From positions 186,001 to 250,000 of the forward strand of contig JANEZZ010002704.1 of the NCBI GenBank assembly GCA_026122225.1: a stretch of DNA of 64,000 nt. Direction: 5' to 3'. Below are positions 33,861-46,974 of the stretch, in pieces. The notes under the pieces were generated by a model, which ran no database searches, was not told the origin of the DNA, and saw only the letters and a list, made by a program, of their open reading frames with translations. Every line of letters begins with the position of its first letter. Positions within the stretch are counted from its first letter, which is position 1. Source of the stretch: Heloderma charlesbogerti (lineage: Eukaryota; Chordata; Lepidosauria; Squamata; Helodermatidae). The translations under genes and the position numbers were made by a program.

Positions 33861-34472
33861 GATCAGGCAAGGCCATTCATATATAAATAAGGCCTGTGAT
33901 AAAGATCCCTGTGCAATCTGACCCTCTGCATGTTTGTTTAAGACTTAAAGTCTTACTCTCCTCAACAGGTCAAACTCCCAGATAAGTGTGTATAGTTATA
34001 CCATTTATAGCTGAATCCTGTGTCCTTTACTCAGGAGTATAGCACACTTTAGTCAAAGAGCCTGACTCCCAGGAATGCAGCTCTAGTACTTTTTTCTCCC
34101 CACACCTGTTTCCCCCTTTTCAAAATTAGTTTTAAATGTTTGTTTCTTTCAGTGTAAAACTCCGTGGATTCAAGACGTTTTCTTGGGTTTTGCCTGTGCT
34201 TTTTTGTATAGCTACCTAATACACAGAAATTAAGCAGGTGGCTCAGAAATGAGCATTGTGAAGTATTCACCTGCTACACTACTGTACTGCAGGCTGCTGT
34301 TAAAAGCACAGGAGCCAGGCCAGAAAAAGTGGCAACCCTACATTTCCTGTGGATCCTTACTGGAGATTTGCACAGGGCTAAAAACTTCTTAACCAATTCC
34401 GGTGACAAGTTTTCCCGTTTCTCATTTCCCCTTCTTTGTGCTGGTTCAGCTCTCTGCTATAGTTCTCTGTAA
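33861..34472. other. Upstream flank of CLTA with little recognised
   Basis: A short fragment with GTTAAAAGCACAGGAGCC and GGCAACCCTACA at about 34,300-34,345 matches one at 53,870-53,915. Nothing else is recognised. Confidence 0.5.
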
Positions 34473-34538
34473 ATTATTATGCAATCATAAGTAGGACATT
34501 GTTTGATTTCCTTGATACAGCATAAGGGTTATCTTGGT
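34473..34538 (+). repeat. 66-bp near-identical direct repeat, copy 1
   Basis: ATTATTATGCAATCATAAGT through CAGCATAAGGGTTATCTTGG recurs at 36898-36963 with a single difference (G at 34494, A at 36919). The flanks of the two copies do not match. Confidence 0.9.
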
Positions 34539-34949
34539 TGGAAGGCTAGCATGGCTGGAAGGTCATGTTGAGAATGAGAAGCTAATGGCCCAAGGCCCCA
34601 GATTTCATCCCTCCTCATGGCCCACCAGAAAGCCCCACTCTTTACACCCCTCTTTCACCTTGCATTTCCAACTGGCCTCGCCCTGCCACATACATATCAA
34701 GGCTTTAGAGCAAGCTGACATGTGGCTTTTCATCAGCCACCTTGAAACCTGACTATTTCAAGCTAAAAGAAAAAGTGCTATAATACGTTATTTTAACATT
34801 ATATGGCACTGGATGCCAGTTTGGCATGTCCAGGCTATGCTTGAGACAGAGTCCCCTGCTCCTACCCTTATTATCCTTTTCACATGTATTCTGAACCATG
34901 CAAGAGCCACATCTCAATGGTGCTGTTCCATGCAGCTACGGTGTGGGAA

Positions 34950-35045
34950 CTATGGCTGCAATCCTGTGCAGACTTACCTGGGAGCAAGCTCCATTGAATT
35001 TGATGGCACTTGCCTCTGAGTAGACACGCATAGGATTGTGCTGCC
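34950..35045. repeat. 'CATAGGATTG' short element
   Basis: GCTGCAATCCTGTGCAGAC, TTACCTGGGAGCAAGCTCC, ATTGAATTTGATGG and ACGCATAGGATTGTGC: an intact copy of the short family clustered at 33,290-33,860. Confidence 0.7.
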
Positions 35046-36409
35046 AGTGTGTCTTTCTACCTCATCAACAGCCTTCTGGCAGGACACTGATTGGGTGGGA
35101 AAGATTCACACAGCTAGCTCTGGCCGTGTGATTGCAGTATGCACACGCCCAATGCAGCTGTGTGGAATAGCACCACAGGAGAGTTTTGACTGAAATTGCC
35201 ATCCTTCGCTAATTCACTTTTCCTGGAGAATCCAGACAACATTGCCAGCCTGTTGCTGCCTAGAGTTTTCTGTTATCCTTCCTTCTTTTTTCAAACCTGA
35301 TTTGTGGTGATTTTTTAAAACTTAAAATGCAGTTGTAACACCAACTTCAGGGGTACCGTGCCTTTAATTAGAAATTTTCTGCTTGTGAGTTCTGCCTCTA
35401 GTTACTTCATGTTCAGTGCAGGCATTATTAATTGTTCCTTAATTAATCAGTACTGTGTCCTGCGAGGGTTGAGAGGACTCTGTAAGTTTCCACTCATTAT
35501 TTGTTTTTGTTTTTCTTGTTTTTTGTTTTGTTATTGCAAACACTTCAGCTCATGTGAGTGGATTGCGAAAGAGGAAGGATTAAGAACTGAACAGGCACCT
35601 CACTCTAGCTGAAATGTTCTTAGTCTGCAATAAATCCATCAAGAAGAAAAACAAGGGCAACTTATCCCTTACGCTCTGCAGCCAGCTGTGAAGGGTGCTT
35701 CCAAGGAAGTGAGTGGTGTTTCCCTGAGGTAGAAAGCTAAGAGACAGGGATGAGGGGCTCCCGCCCTTTAAGTAGGCCAAAAAAGATATGGGTATATACT
35801 TCCCTCTGTACAAAAAGAAAAACAATTTGAAGGGAGATTTTGAGCAGGAAAAAAAAGATTGGAGGGGAAAGAGTCAAGCTCTCCACTGCCAACCCTTTAC
35901 TTAAGATTGCAGCCTCAGAAGGAGATTTTGTTTAAAAAACCAAGAAATTTGGAGGGGTGAGGATGACATGCATGCATCATATGTAGTTTAGGCAAGGAAT
36001 ATCATGAGAAGCTGTGAAAGGTAGGGAGGCTTTGCATTTTTCCCCAGGTCTGCTACATTTTTTACCTACTCTGCTCCTGTTACTTTTAACAGCAGCCAGG
36101 TGTCCAACGAAATGTCAAAGGTGTGGTCTCCTATATCTGTTTTAACAATAACAGCCAGCTGCACCCCCACCCCCCAGCAATTGGGATGGGGAGGATGGTT
36201 AACCCTTTCCCCCTGTACCACAGTCTTGATGAGAACTGCATGCACACCCTTCCCTCAAAATACTGTTTCCTCTGGAAAGGGAAGCTGCTATTTGCACCAA
36301 TAGGAACTTCTTTCCTACAGCAAATGGCAGCTTGGGGGGTCGGGGGGGGGTTGGTCCAAATCCCACTCAAGGGCCCTATGGGAATGAGAATGGCCATTCA
36401 GTAGTTTGA
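35046..36409. other. Intergenic stretch with no recognised element
   Basis: T-rich and A-rich runs are present, but I find no gene, repeat family or regulatory motif that I can defend. Overlapping open frames at 36,100-36,400 on both strands have no domain signature. Confidence 0.5.
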
Positions 36410-36517
36410 CAGTGCAACCCTATGCATTGTGTTCAATGGGGCTTATTCCCAGGTAAATAGTCAAGGACTGCAGCCTATGTCTGCAGTATAGATACACCTG
36501 TTTTCATTTCTCTAAGA

Positions 36518-36845
36518 CAGGTGCTTGGGGGCCAAATCCAGCCTTCCAGGGTTCCCCAAAAGGCCATGGCCTCTTCCCCTGGCCCCAGCTCTTTTCCCTG
36601 ACCACTGATCGGTTGGTGATTTCCTAGCTTTCCAAAGGGCTGCGATACCTCACTTAAGACTTAATCACGGGCAGTAAGAGTTTTAAGCTAAAATACACTG
36701 GTATTTCTGGTATTTTGGCCATGTCCCCTTTTGTGTTTGGCCCTGCCCACCCCTGGAATGTGGACTCCCAAGAGTCATGGGGTCCATGGGGCTTGTCCGA
36801 AACTGAATTCAGCCCTTGGGCTGACAGAGGTTTAATACCCCGTCC
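36518..36845. repeat. Probable hAT-type element
   Basis: GACAGGTGCTTGGGGGCCAA, CCAGCCTTCCAGGGTTCC, TTGGCCCTGCCCACCCC and CAGCCCTTGGGCTGAC resemble the 'vacuous-gene-free' hAT fragments that begin CAGGGGTxGGG. Ends are approximate. Confidence 0.4.
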
Positions 36846-36897
36846 TTCAATAAAGGAAGAGAATTGGCATGGGTTTATTCTTCTTCTTCTTCTTACT

Positions 36898-36963
36898 ATT
36901 ATTATGCAATCATAAGTAGAACATTGTTTGATTTCCTTGATACAGCATAAGGGTTATCTTGGT
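36898..36963 (+). repeat. 66-bp near-identical direct repeat, copy 2
   Basis: See copy 1 at 34473. This copy is preceded by a short (TTC)n tract and followed by unrelated sequence. Confidence 0.9.
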
Positions 36964-37013
36964 AAACTCTAGCCTTCTGGTAACAAAGGTAGAAACCAGA
37001 GCAGGGCTTAACC

Positions 37014-37143
37014 CAAGATTGGGCAACTTGTGGCCTTCCATATGTTTTGGTCTGCAATAACCCCGATCACTCACTATTGACTGTACTGGCTAGGTCTGAT
37101 GGGGGTTGTAGGCCAAAACATCTGGATAAGTTGCCCACCTGAG
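37014..37143. repeat. Palindromic hAT-type element with 8-bp TSD
   Basis: GGGCAACTTGTGGCCTTCCA is mirrored by a right arm ending AAGTTGCCCACCTGAG. GCTTAACC flanks both ends (37006-37013 and 37144-37151), a perfect 8-base target duplication. Confidence 0.85.
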
Positions 37144-37716
37144 GCTTAACCCTTCCCTAAGAAAAGCACCCTTGGAATGCTGTGAGCAAATTCACAGTGG
37201 AGTCACAATCTAACACTACGTTAGCAAGGTCAACCTGTGTTCCTCCTTAAAATCCTCTGCATTTTTGAGATCTTCAGGAAGTATACTCTGTTTTCTAAAG
37301 GATAGGGGGAGGCAAGAAACTGGCCCTGGTTACATACGGAGCACAGGGCACCTTGCTGCTGCAGAGCCGTGAGTCGAAGCATTTTTAGGCCTGGGGCAGG
37401 CCACTGCCACCACCAACCAGAGAACCAGCAGCAAGATAGTTAAGAATGGTTGTGGACTTTATAAGCTGCTGCTGCTGCAATTCCAAAGCCTCACTGCTCA
37501 GATGAGTGTTTCTTCCTGGAAGCTGTTGCGCCAAAAATCCTGCTGGTTCCTGCTCTGCAATGTCACTCTGATTCTTTCTTCAACACCTGCAAGACTCAAT
37601 GGCTGATGTACTTAGGTAGAGCATGGGCACAGGACCCAGTCAGAAGCTGCAATCTGGTTCTTCTCTACCACAGCCTTCTCCAATGTGGTGCCTTCCAGAT
37701 GTATTAGACTTCAACT

Positions 37717-38569
37717 AATGATGTGGATTTTCTGGAAAATTTCAAATTGGGGTAATTTGCATAGGATAATTTGGATTGGAAATGTTCTGGTGCCCTAGAG
37801 AGTGAACTAATTTAGCATGTTTCTTTTACTTGTATTTAGTAAACAACAACGCTTTCAAAGGTACTCCGTGTTAATTTTTTGTCCCACTACACCATAAGTA
37901 TTTGACCTGAAATATTTGAGGAAGAAATTAAAGCTCACTTAGGGCGCAATCCCATGTATGTTTAGATAGAAAACAGTCCTAAACTCCCAGCATTCCCCGG
38001 CCAGCCATGCTGGGGGATGCTAGGAGTTTAGGACTTTTTTTTCTGTCTAAACATACATAGGATGCTGGCTGGGGATTTCTGGGAGGTGTAGGATTTTTTC
38101 CTGTTTAAACATGCATAGGATTGCACCCTTGACTATTATGTAGACATTTTTATTGGAATACTTGTAAAAATTTAAATATAATACTTCCTTTACATTGTTT
38201 AAATTTAAGAAGAACCCCCCGCCCAGTACTGAAAACTGTTGATACACTAATACATTTTAGCAACCCAAATAACTACATGATATGCTGGCAACCAGACATC
38301 TATTTTAACAGAGCTCAATTTTTTCCACTGAGGTTGGTAGGGGACCTTCAGTTTGAGACATATATATATTTCAGTGACATATATGTATTCTTTCACGCAC
38401 TTGCTTGGGATAATCACCTGAAAAACATTAATTACAACTTTGAAACTGCCAAGCTTGACTAACATTGTTTTTGCAATTGGCATCCAAGCATTGTGACTAA
38501 TGAACTTATGAAATGGAAACATTTCCGTGGAAAAATTAAGCACTGGAAAATGTTCCACCCCACATCACT
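37717..38569. mobile_element. 853-bp insertion flanked by 10-bp direct repeat
   Basis: GACTTCAACT occurs immediately before (37707-37716) and after (38570-38579). The insert ends are inverted: left AATGATGTGG, right end read inversely AGTGATGTGG, 9 of 10 matching. No transposase open frame is seen, and the insert carries a nested palindromic MITE at 37,941-38,129. A 9-11 base duplication is typical of Mutator-like elements (established), so a non-autonomous MULE-like element is possible. Confidence 0.65.
37941..38129. repeat. Palindromic MITE with an extra arm
   Basis: AGGGCGCAATCCCATGTATG at the left and GCATAGGATTGCACCCT at the right are the usual termini of the family at 8,032. Here the right-arm motif occurs twice: ACTTTTTTTTCTGTCTAAAC then ATACATAGGATGC, and again GATTTTTTCCTGTTTAAAC then ATGCATAGGATTGC. 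So the unit has three arms. Confidence 0.7.
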
Positions 38570-38923
38570 GACTTCAACTCCCGCCAGCCCCGCACCCAGC
38601 CAGGAAGGATCCTGCTGGCTGGTGATGATGGGATTTGTTGTCAAACACATCTGGAGGGTGTGAGTTTGGGGACGGCTAATCTGCTATTTTGAAAACTTGC
38701 TTAAATATTCCACACTGAAAAGAAAATATTACGCAATCTAACATTTTAACTATCGATATATTAAATCATACATGGATACCCATTTTCTTCCCCCGTCCCT
38801 GGTTCTGCCCAAGGCAGGTGCTCATAACAGCCCATCCTAGTTATACAACAGAATCAAAGTACATGATAAAGAGACAGAAGGAAGCAGCCTTGTGTTTACC
38901 TGTGATCTGCAATTCAGTCATTC

Positions 38924-38929
38924 TTTATT
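38924..38929 (-). terminator. CCIN: CCIN polyadenylation hexamer AATAAA
   Basis: A canonical AATAAA on the minus strand begins 34 bases after the CCIN stop (38963), which implies a very short 3' UTR. Confidence 0.65.
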
Positions 38930-38962
38930 GCTAGAAATTCTGTTTGTTCTTGTCTTCCCAAA

Positions 38963-41221
<2,259 letters not shown>

Positions 41222-41290
41222 GTAATATCCAACATAAGTCCTACTTAGAGTAGACCCATTGAAATGAATGGGAGTTAAGTTAATCATGAT
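41222..41290. repeat. 'CATAGGATTG' family fragment
   Basis: AACATAAGTCCTACTTAGAG and GACCCATTGAAATGAATGGG resemble the centre of the short family; its ends are lost. Confidence 0.45.
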
Positions 41291-41324
41291 ATTTGCAGGC
41301 ACAGTAGCATCTTGGGAGGAGATT

Positions 41325-42330
41325 ATGCCTGCCAAATGTCAAAAAATAGGTGCTGGGGGTTTTGTGCTACATGCCTTTTAGATTTTGATTTGTTTTATAA
41401 ATTACCAATAACACTGGTTTAATTCTTGGAAGAATTTGATGAAATTTGGAGGATGACTTGCCTTCTCTAAGGGGATCAAGCCTGCCAAGTTTCAGATGAA
41501 TAGGCAAAGGACGTTTCATGCAGGAATAGCCTTGACATTTAGAATGTATCCTAAAGAGGCTGCACTTATCCCCCTATGTTCCTTGTAGAGGGGTCCCCAA
41601 CGCCTGGGCCACGGACTGGTGCTGGTCCGTGGCCTGTTAGGAGCTGGGCCACAGTAGTGGTGTGGGAACCTCCCCTTACCTTGGGTCTGCAGGGTGGAGG
41701 TGATCCCCCCGCCCCAGAATCCTCGCCGGCCCTGGCCGGTTCCGCCCCGCAGCAAGTCTGCAGAGCTGCCAGCCGGCTCTGGCCCTGTTCTTTGCCTATT
41801 ACTGAAAGAACAGGGCGTCCCAGCGGCCAGAAGTCCTCCCCCTGCCGGAACCTGTTCTTTGCAGTAATAGCCTATAACTACAAAGAACAAGGGCAGTTCT
41901 GCGGCGAGTCCAGGGCCGACGAGGATTCCGGGGGGGGGGGGAGGATCGCCCCCCCCCTGGACCCAAGGTAAGGGGCGTTCCCACACCCCTACTGCGACCC
42001 AGTCCCATCCCCCCTCGGTCTGTGGGAAAATTGTCTTCCACAGACCGGTCCCTGGTCCCAAAAAGGTTGGGGACCACTGTTGTAGACCATTTATCTGAAA
42101 ATGACAGACAGCCAAGAGGTATTCCTCAGTAAGAAACCTGCATAGCTTCAGGAGAATAGGTGCAGCAGTGTGGAAGGGAGTCCTCAAATGGGGGGGATAT
42201 GATTTACTTACCCCTCCCTCCCACCATTGTTTTAGGGGGCAATTTGTATGAAAATGGCACACATCATAAAGCTGTCTCCAGGCAAGAAACCTGCAAAGTT
42301 TCAAAAGGATGGGGGGGGGCTAGGGAGTTA
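41325..42330 (+). repeat. Degenerate tandem array, about 155-bp period, split by a hAT element
   Basis: A motif of the form 'RNNNGCCTGCCAAATTTCARAAGGATAGGTGC' recurs at about 41,335, 41,485, 42,130 and 42,288. Spacing is about 155 bases once the 489-bp insertion at 41,590-42,078 is removed. Matching secondary motifs (TGAAAATGRCASACA) recur at 42,097 and 42,251. I do not recognise the family. Confidence 0.6.
41590..42078. mobile_element. hAT-type element with 8-bp TSD, GGGGTCCCCAAC ends
   Basis: The left end GGGGTCCCCAACG and right end GTTGGGGACCACT are inverted. Flanks are CTTGTAGA (41582-41589) and GTTGTAGA (42079-42086), an 8-base duplication with one mismatch. The body starts GGGCCACGGACTGGTGCTG. 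Long open frames across it on both strands reflect high GC content and carry no transposase motif. Confidence 0.75.
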
Positions 42331-42644
42331 CAATGAATGAATATCAGTTTAAGGCTTTTTTCATGGATGGAACCATAGCCATCTCATGGTTCCATCCATG
42401 CCCTCCCCCAAAGCACTGTGATTGGAGCCCCTGGTAAAATATTGCCAGGGATAAGAAGGTGGTCTTGTCAGTCACTCAACCACAGTCCCCCCACAATCAG
42501 CATTTTGGAGAAATGAAACCATAAGACACTGGAGTGGGCAGAGAATATATGTGTCTTCATGCATGAAACAGTAATGAAGCCACATTCTGGTGGCTTCAGA
42601 GGGCAGCCTGCTTCACCTTGGGAAGCACCAGAAATGGTCTAAAG

Positions 42645-43367
42645 TAGGGCTGCGCACTGCTTTGGCCCGAATCCTGAAGCAGAGCAGGGTCTGGTTCTGG
42701 AGCAGGCTGGGAGCAGCCCAAAGTGGGTTGGACTGCTCCTGGAGTGGATTAGACCCCTCCTGAAGCAGTTCGGGCCACTTCGGCCCGATCCAGGCAGCCA
42801 CCCGAGCCTCCTGCTCTTTACCTAGACCCGTGGGGAATGCCTGCAGCCACCATCATCTTGGAAGGAGTCACCATGGCGACTCTTCTTCTTCCAGTAAGTA
42901 AATGGCGTGTAGATTGCAGCTGTCAAGGGGCCATCTATGCAATATTACAGGTGTAAATGGGCCATTTACACCTGTAATATTGCATAGATGGCCCCTTGAC
43001 AGCTGCAATCTACACGCCATTTACTTACTGGAGGAAAAGTCACCATTTTAAAAGAAATATAGTGACTCCGTTCAAGACAGTGGCAGCTGCGGGCACTCCC
43101 CACGGGTCCAGGTGAGGAGGACCAGGGAGCTCACACGACTGGGCAGGGGGTGCTTCGGTTGTCTGGATCATGCTTCAGATCTAGAGGCCAAAGAGGATTG
43201 GCCCAGCTCTGGATCAGCCCAAGGAGGGTTGGGGCTGATTTGGAAGCTCCAAATTGGTCTCCAGAGCGGGTTGGGTGGTCCCTGCACAGCCTTAGTCCAA
43301 AGGGGCCCAATTCTGCTTGGGCTTTGGGCTTCATCTGAATCCACTGCACATGCCTAGCACACACACA
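42645..43367. repeat. Long inverted-repeat element with 70-bp perfect core arms
   Basis: Bases 42891-42960 and 42962-43031 are exact reverse complements of each other around one central G. Beyond that the arms continue imperfectly to about 42,805 and 43,115 (ACCCGTGGGGAATGCCTGCA against GCGGGCACTCCCCACGGGT) and weakly to the ends (GGGCTGCGCACTG against the inverse AGGCATGTGCAGTG). TCTAAAGTAGGG occurs on both sides (42638 and 43368). No open frame suggests a transposase. Probably a foldback or MITE-like transposon. Confidence 0.75.
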
Positions 43368-43375
43368 TCTAAAGT

Positions 43376-43625
43376 AGGGATGGGGAATTGGTGGCCCTGG
43401 GCCTCAGCTTAATTTCGAAAGCTCTCTGCAAGCGATCAGTTCAGACTTCTAGCAAGAGCAATCTGTCCCTTCCCTGGCAGCCCCCTGGACAGGGAGGAAG
43501 AGAGAGAAGAAAGGTGTCAGAGAGAGAGAGAAGAGGTGGCCCCGCCCACTACCAGCATGGGCTCTTTGACAGATGATCTCCAAGGGAATGTGGCCCTCAA
43601 CAGAAAAGCCCCACTTTAATGTATC
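43376..43625. repeat. hAT-type element fragment
   Basis: TAGGGATGGGGAATTGGTGG and CCCTGGGCCTCAG at the left and AATGTGGCCCTCAACAG at the right resemble another hAT-type short family. Ends approximate. Confidence 0.4.
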
Positions 43626-43924
43626 GTCTAGTTTGGTCCTGAGTGATTATTGTTACAAGCAATTATTAGATGTGCTGCCAAGGGCTCAAATCCCTTTGCT
43701 TACAACAAAGGTCACTTTGACCTCTGTTGACTATGTTGCTATGAGAAATTAAAACAACGGTAACAAATGCTTTTAAAATGCATTGCCTGCCTTTCTTTCT
43801 CTTTCTCTTTTTTTCTTAATTTAATCTTGAATAAATCCAAGAGCAGGACTTCAGTCAAGCTGAGAATTCCCTTCCCCACTCACTAAAATCTCTTTCCCAC
43901 CCCACCCCACCCCTGTATTGAAGT

Positions 43925-44420
43925 CTCCAATACATACTGCTGGAGAAACTAATCAACAAGGTTTATATATTAATATGTGCTGGTCATGTCCTGTTGGTGT
44001 TACAGTTTTGGAACATGATGTCAGAAATGACGAATATTACACATCAAACTATATGTGCCACATAAGCATTGACTCTATTGACAATATGGGAAGAACAAAA
44101 GGGAAAAGTGACATCTAAGGCATTAATCGTGTTCATGCTGACAGGGTAATAGCTAAAAGCAGGAAAACTGCAGAACTTCCAACATTGAAATCTTGGTAGA
44201 AGGAGCTGTGGCAAATAGCCAGGGCATAAAAATTGACATATCAACTGAAATTAGCTAAGGGCAAAGTCAAAATACCTGATTTTTATACAATGTGGGATGA
44301 TTTTCTTTCATATACAAATCAGGGACATATGCAAGAACATCTCTCAAAGCCTTCTCTCAGATTATGGAAAAGAGATTAAGGGCACAATCGTATGCGTGAA
44401 AAAAGTCCCAGCACTCCCCA
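43925..44420 (+). repeat. L1-clade LINE, ORF2 C-terminal remnant
   Basis: Broken frames encode HVLLVLQFWNMM-like and, further on, KLTYQLKLAKGKVK then DFYTMWDDFLSY. The 'TMWDDFLSY' tail is typical of the C-terminus of vertebrate L1 ORF2. Frameshifts and stops interrupt it. Confidence 0.65.
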
Positions 44421-44667
44421 CCCACCCTTTATAAAAAATCATAAAGAAAATCTCCAAGCAGCCAATGGATTCCACTCATATTTTGTCCTGTAAAATGTGT
44501 TTGGGGGGGGGGGGGATTTAAATGCACTACTCTCTGTCAATAACCAGGCTTAAACTTCATGCAATTTTCTTTCTTTTCTTTTTTCTCTGTTTATTTGTTT
44601 GGCTTTGTATTCTTCCCTAGTGCAACTCATGTTAGTGTCCTCTTTTTTTCTCAGTTGGAGTGTATTA
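44421..44667. other. Low-complexity stretch
   Basis: It contains a G13 run (about 44,503-44,515) followed by T-rich CTTTTCTTTTTTCTCTG. Nothing else is recognised. Confidence 0.5.
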
Positions 44668-46930
44668 TTTATTAATGTTCATTTATTCATTACATTTCTC
44701 TACCACCTAACAGCCAAAGTTCTCTGGGCAGTTCACAGCATGATAAAACATAAAACTTTTAACTTTCAATAATTTAAAACAGTTTGAAAATAAATTAAAA
44801 ACCATTAGCAATAAAACTACCAGGACCTAATTAAAAACAAAACAAAAAACCTAAAATGCCCCATCATATCTTGTCAAATGCCTGGGAGTAGAGGAAAGTC
44901 TTAACCTGGTGCCAAAATGATGACAATGTTGGCACCAGATAGACCTCACTGGGGAAAGCATACCACAGTCAGGGGGCCACTGCTAAGAAGGTCCTCTCCC
45001 TTGTTGCCATCCTCTGAACCTCCCTCAGAGGAGGCACTATGAGCTTTTCTACACAAGGCTGTTAATCTGCTGAATCTACTTTGGATTTCATCACAAAATT
45101 GACATCTGAGCACTACCTGAAGACCATTTCCTTTTCTGCTACATAACCTCTTGGTGGCCCTGTGGTATAGTGGAATAGCACAAGTACACAAGTGAAAAAA
45201 GTAGTTTCTTTCACTTTAACAATTAAATGCTACATTTTCCCTGCTCTAAAAAAAACTTGCCGAAAGTGCTTGTTAACACCAAAGCGAAACTGGATGGTCA
45301 CAACATCATCTAATGAACCCTTAAACAACCATGAGTAGGGAATGATGAATGCCCAATCAATGCCTCATGTAGAAAAGCCCTTGGAGGAGGACCTCATATC
45401 TTGATCATAATGTACAGGTAGGTTCATACTGGGAGAGGCGCTCCATCAGGTATTGCAGTTCCAAGCCATGTAAAGCTTTATAGATCAAGACCAGCACCTT
45501 GAATTGGGCTCAGAAATGTATAGGCAGCCAGTGTAATTGGGCCAGAACTGTTGTTATATGCTCAGACCTTCTGGTTCCTGCTATCCATCTGGCCACTGCG
45601 TTTTGAACAAGCTGGAGCTTCCGAACCATCTTCAAGGGCAGCCCCACATGCTATGTGTTGCAGTAATCTAACTTGGAGGTTACCAGAGCATAGACTGGAG
45701 CCCAGTTATCCTTATTCAGACAGAGGTGTAGCTGGATCACAGCTGAAGCGGGTTGAAGGCACTCCAAAGCACTGAGGCCAGCTGAGCCTTGAGTGACAAT
45801 GATGGCTCCTGGACAACCTCCAAGCTACAAACCTACTCCTTCAGAGGGAATGTAGCCCCATCCAAAACAGGATGAACCACCCACTAACAGCATCTCAGTC
45901 TTGTCTGGATTGAGTTTCAGTTTATTAGCTGTCATCCAGTCCATTGTCACAGGCACTGATCTAGCACATCCGCAGCCTCACCTGATGAAGATGAAAAGGA
46001 GAAACAGAGTTGTGTGTCATCAGCATACTAATGGCAATGTACTCTAAAACGCCTGATGACCCCACTCTTTCATATATATGTTAAATAGCATGGGGGACAA
46101 AAGTGACCCCTGTGGAACCCTATTCTGAAGAATCCATGGGGCTGAGCAATATGCCCCAAGCACCACCTTCTGGAGCCAACCATCCAAGTAGGAGCAAAAC
46201 CACTACAATACCTCCCACTCCCAACTCAAACAGTCATCCCAGAAGGATACTATGGTTGATGGTATCAGAAGCTGCTGAGAGATCAAGGAGAATCAACAGA
46301 GTTTTGCTCCCCCCACCCCCTGTTCCTCTCCTGACATACAGCAGGTCATCCTACAAGGTGACGAAGATTGTTTCCATATCAAAACACAGCCTGAACCCCA
46401 CCTGAAATGGATCCAGATAATTGGCCTTATCCAAGAGTGTCTGGAGCTGGTCAGCAATCACCTGCTTAAGGACCTTGCCTGGGAAAGGAACATTTGCCAC
46501 CCGCCTAATGTTGTTCAGATCTTCCCGGTCCAGGGTGGATTTCTTCAGGAGTGGTCTCACCACCACCTCTTTCAGGAGGCCTGGGACCACTCCCTCTCTC
46601 AAGGAGGCATTGATCACCTCCCTGGCCCAGCCAGCTGTTCCCACCCTACCAGTTTTTATAAGCCAAGAAGAGCAAGGTTCCAATATGGAAGTGGTTGCAC
46701 GAACCTGTCCAAGCACCTTGTCAACATCCTCAAGCTGTACCAACTGAACCTCATCCAACAAAACTGGACGAGGCTGCATTCTGGATACGTCACCTGATTC
46801 ACCCGCTGTAACTCCATGGACTGAATTCTGTAAGGTAAAGTATGATGGACTGCCATCATCGCCTTCTCTGCCTGCTGCTGCTCCACCAAGCTGGGACTGG
46901 GCCCTTCACAGAAGCCACACAACCAAATGC
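44668..46930 (-). repeat. L2-clade LINE, 5'-truncated, reverse transcriptase region
   Basis: On the minus strand, from about 46,920 down, frames encode LREGVVPGLLKEVVVRPLLK then LDREDLNNIRRVANVPFPGK and LLDKANYLDPFQVGFRLCFD, the finger-palm start of a non-LTR reverse transcriptase. Remnants of the later RT motifs follow to about 45,400 with stops and frameshifts. The low-coordinate end has the 3' UTR motif TACCACCTAACAGCCAAAG. No intact ORF remains. A related copy lies at 54,432. Confidence 0.8.
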
Positions 46931-46974
46931 CCTGTGAACAGGAGAGGAAGAGGATGCAAAGTCATCATTTTGAG

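Larger units (their letters stand above)
37672..38683. repeat. Palindromic hAT-type element split by a younger insertion
   Basis: The left arm (CAGCCTTCTCCAATGTGGTG, GCCTTCCAGATGTATTAGAC) stops at 37716 and resumes at 38570 with ACTTCAACTCCCGCCAGC, GATGGGATTTGTTGTC and ACACATCTGGAGGGTGTG. The two halves together make one member of the palindromic family, so the 853-bp insert between them is later. Confidence 0.8.

Noticed and set aside
41516..42304. 262-codon minus-strand open frame
   Set aside because: It spans the GC-rich hAT element and its flanking tandem array; no transposase or other domain, Pro/Gly-rich composition.
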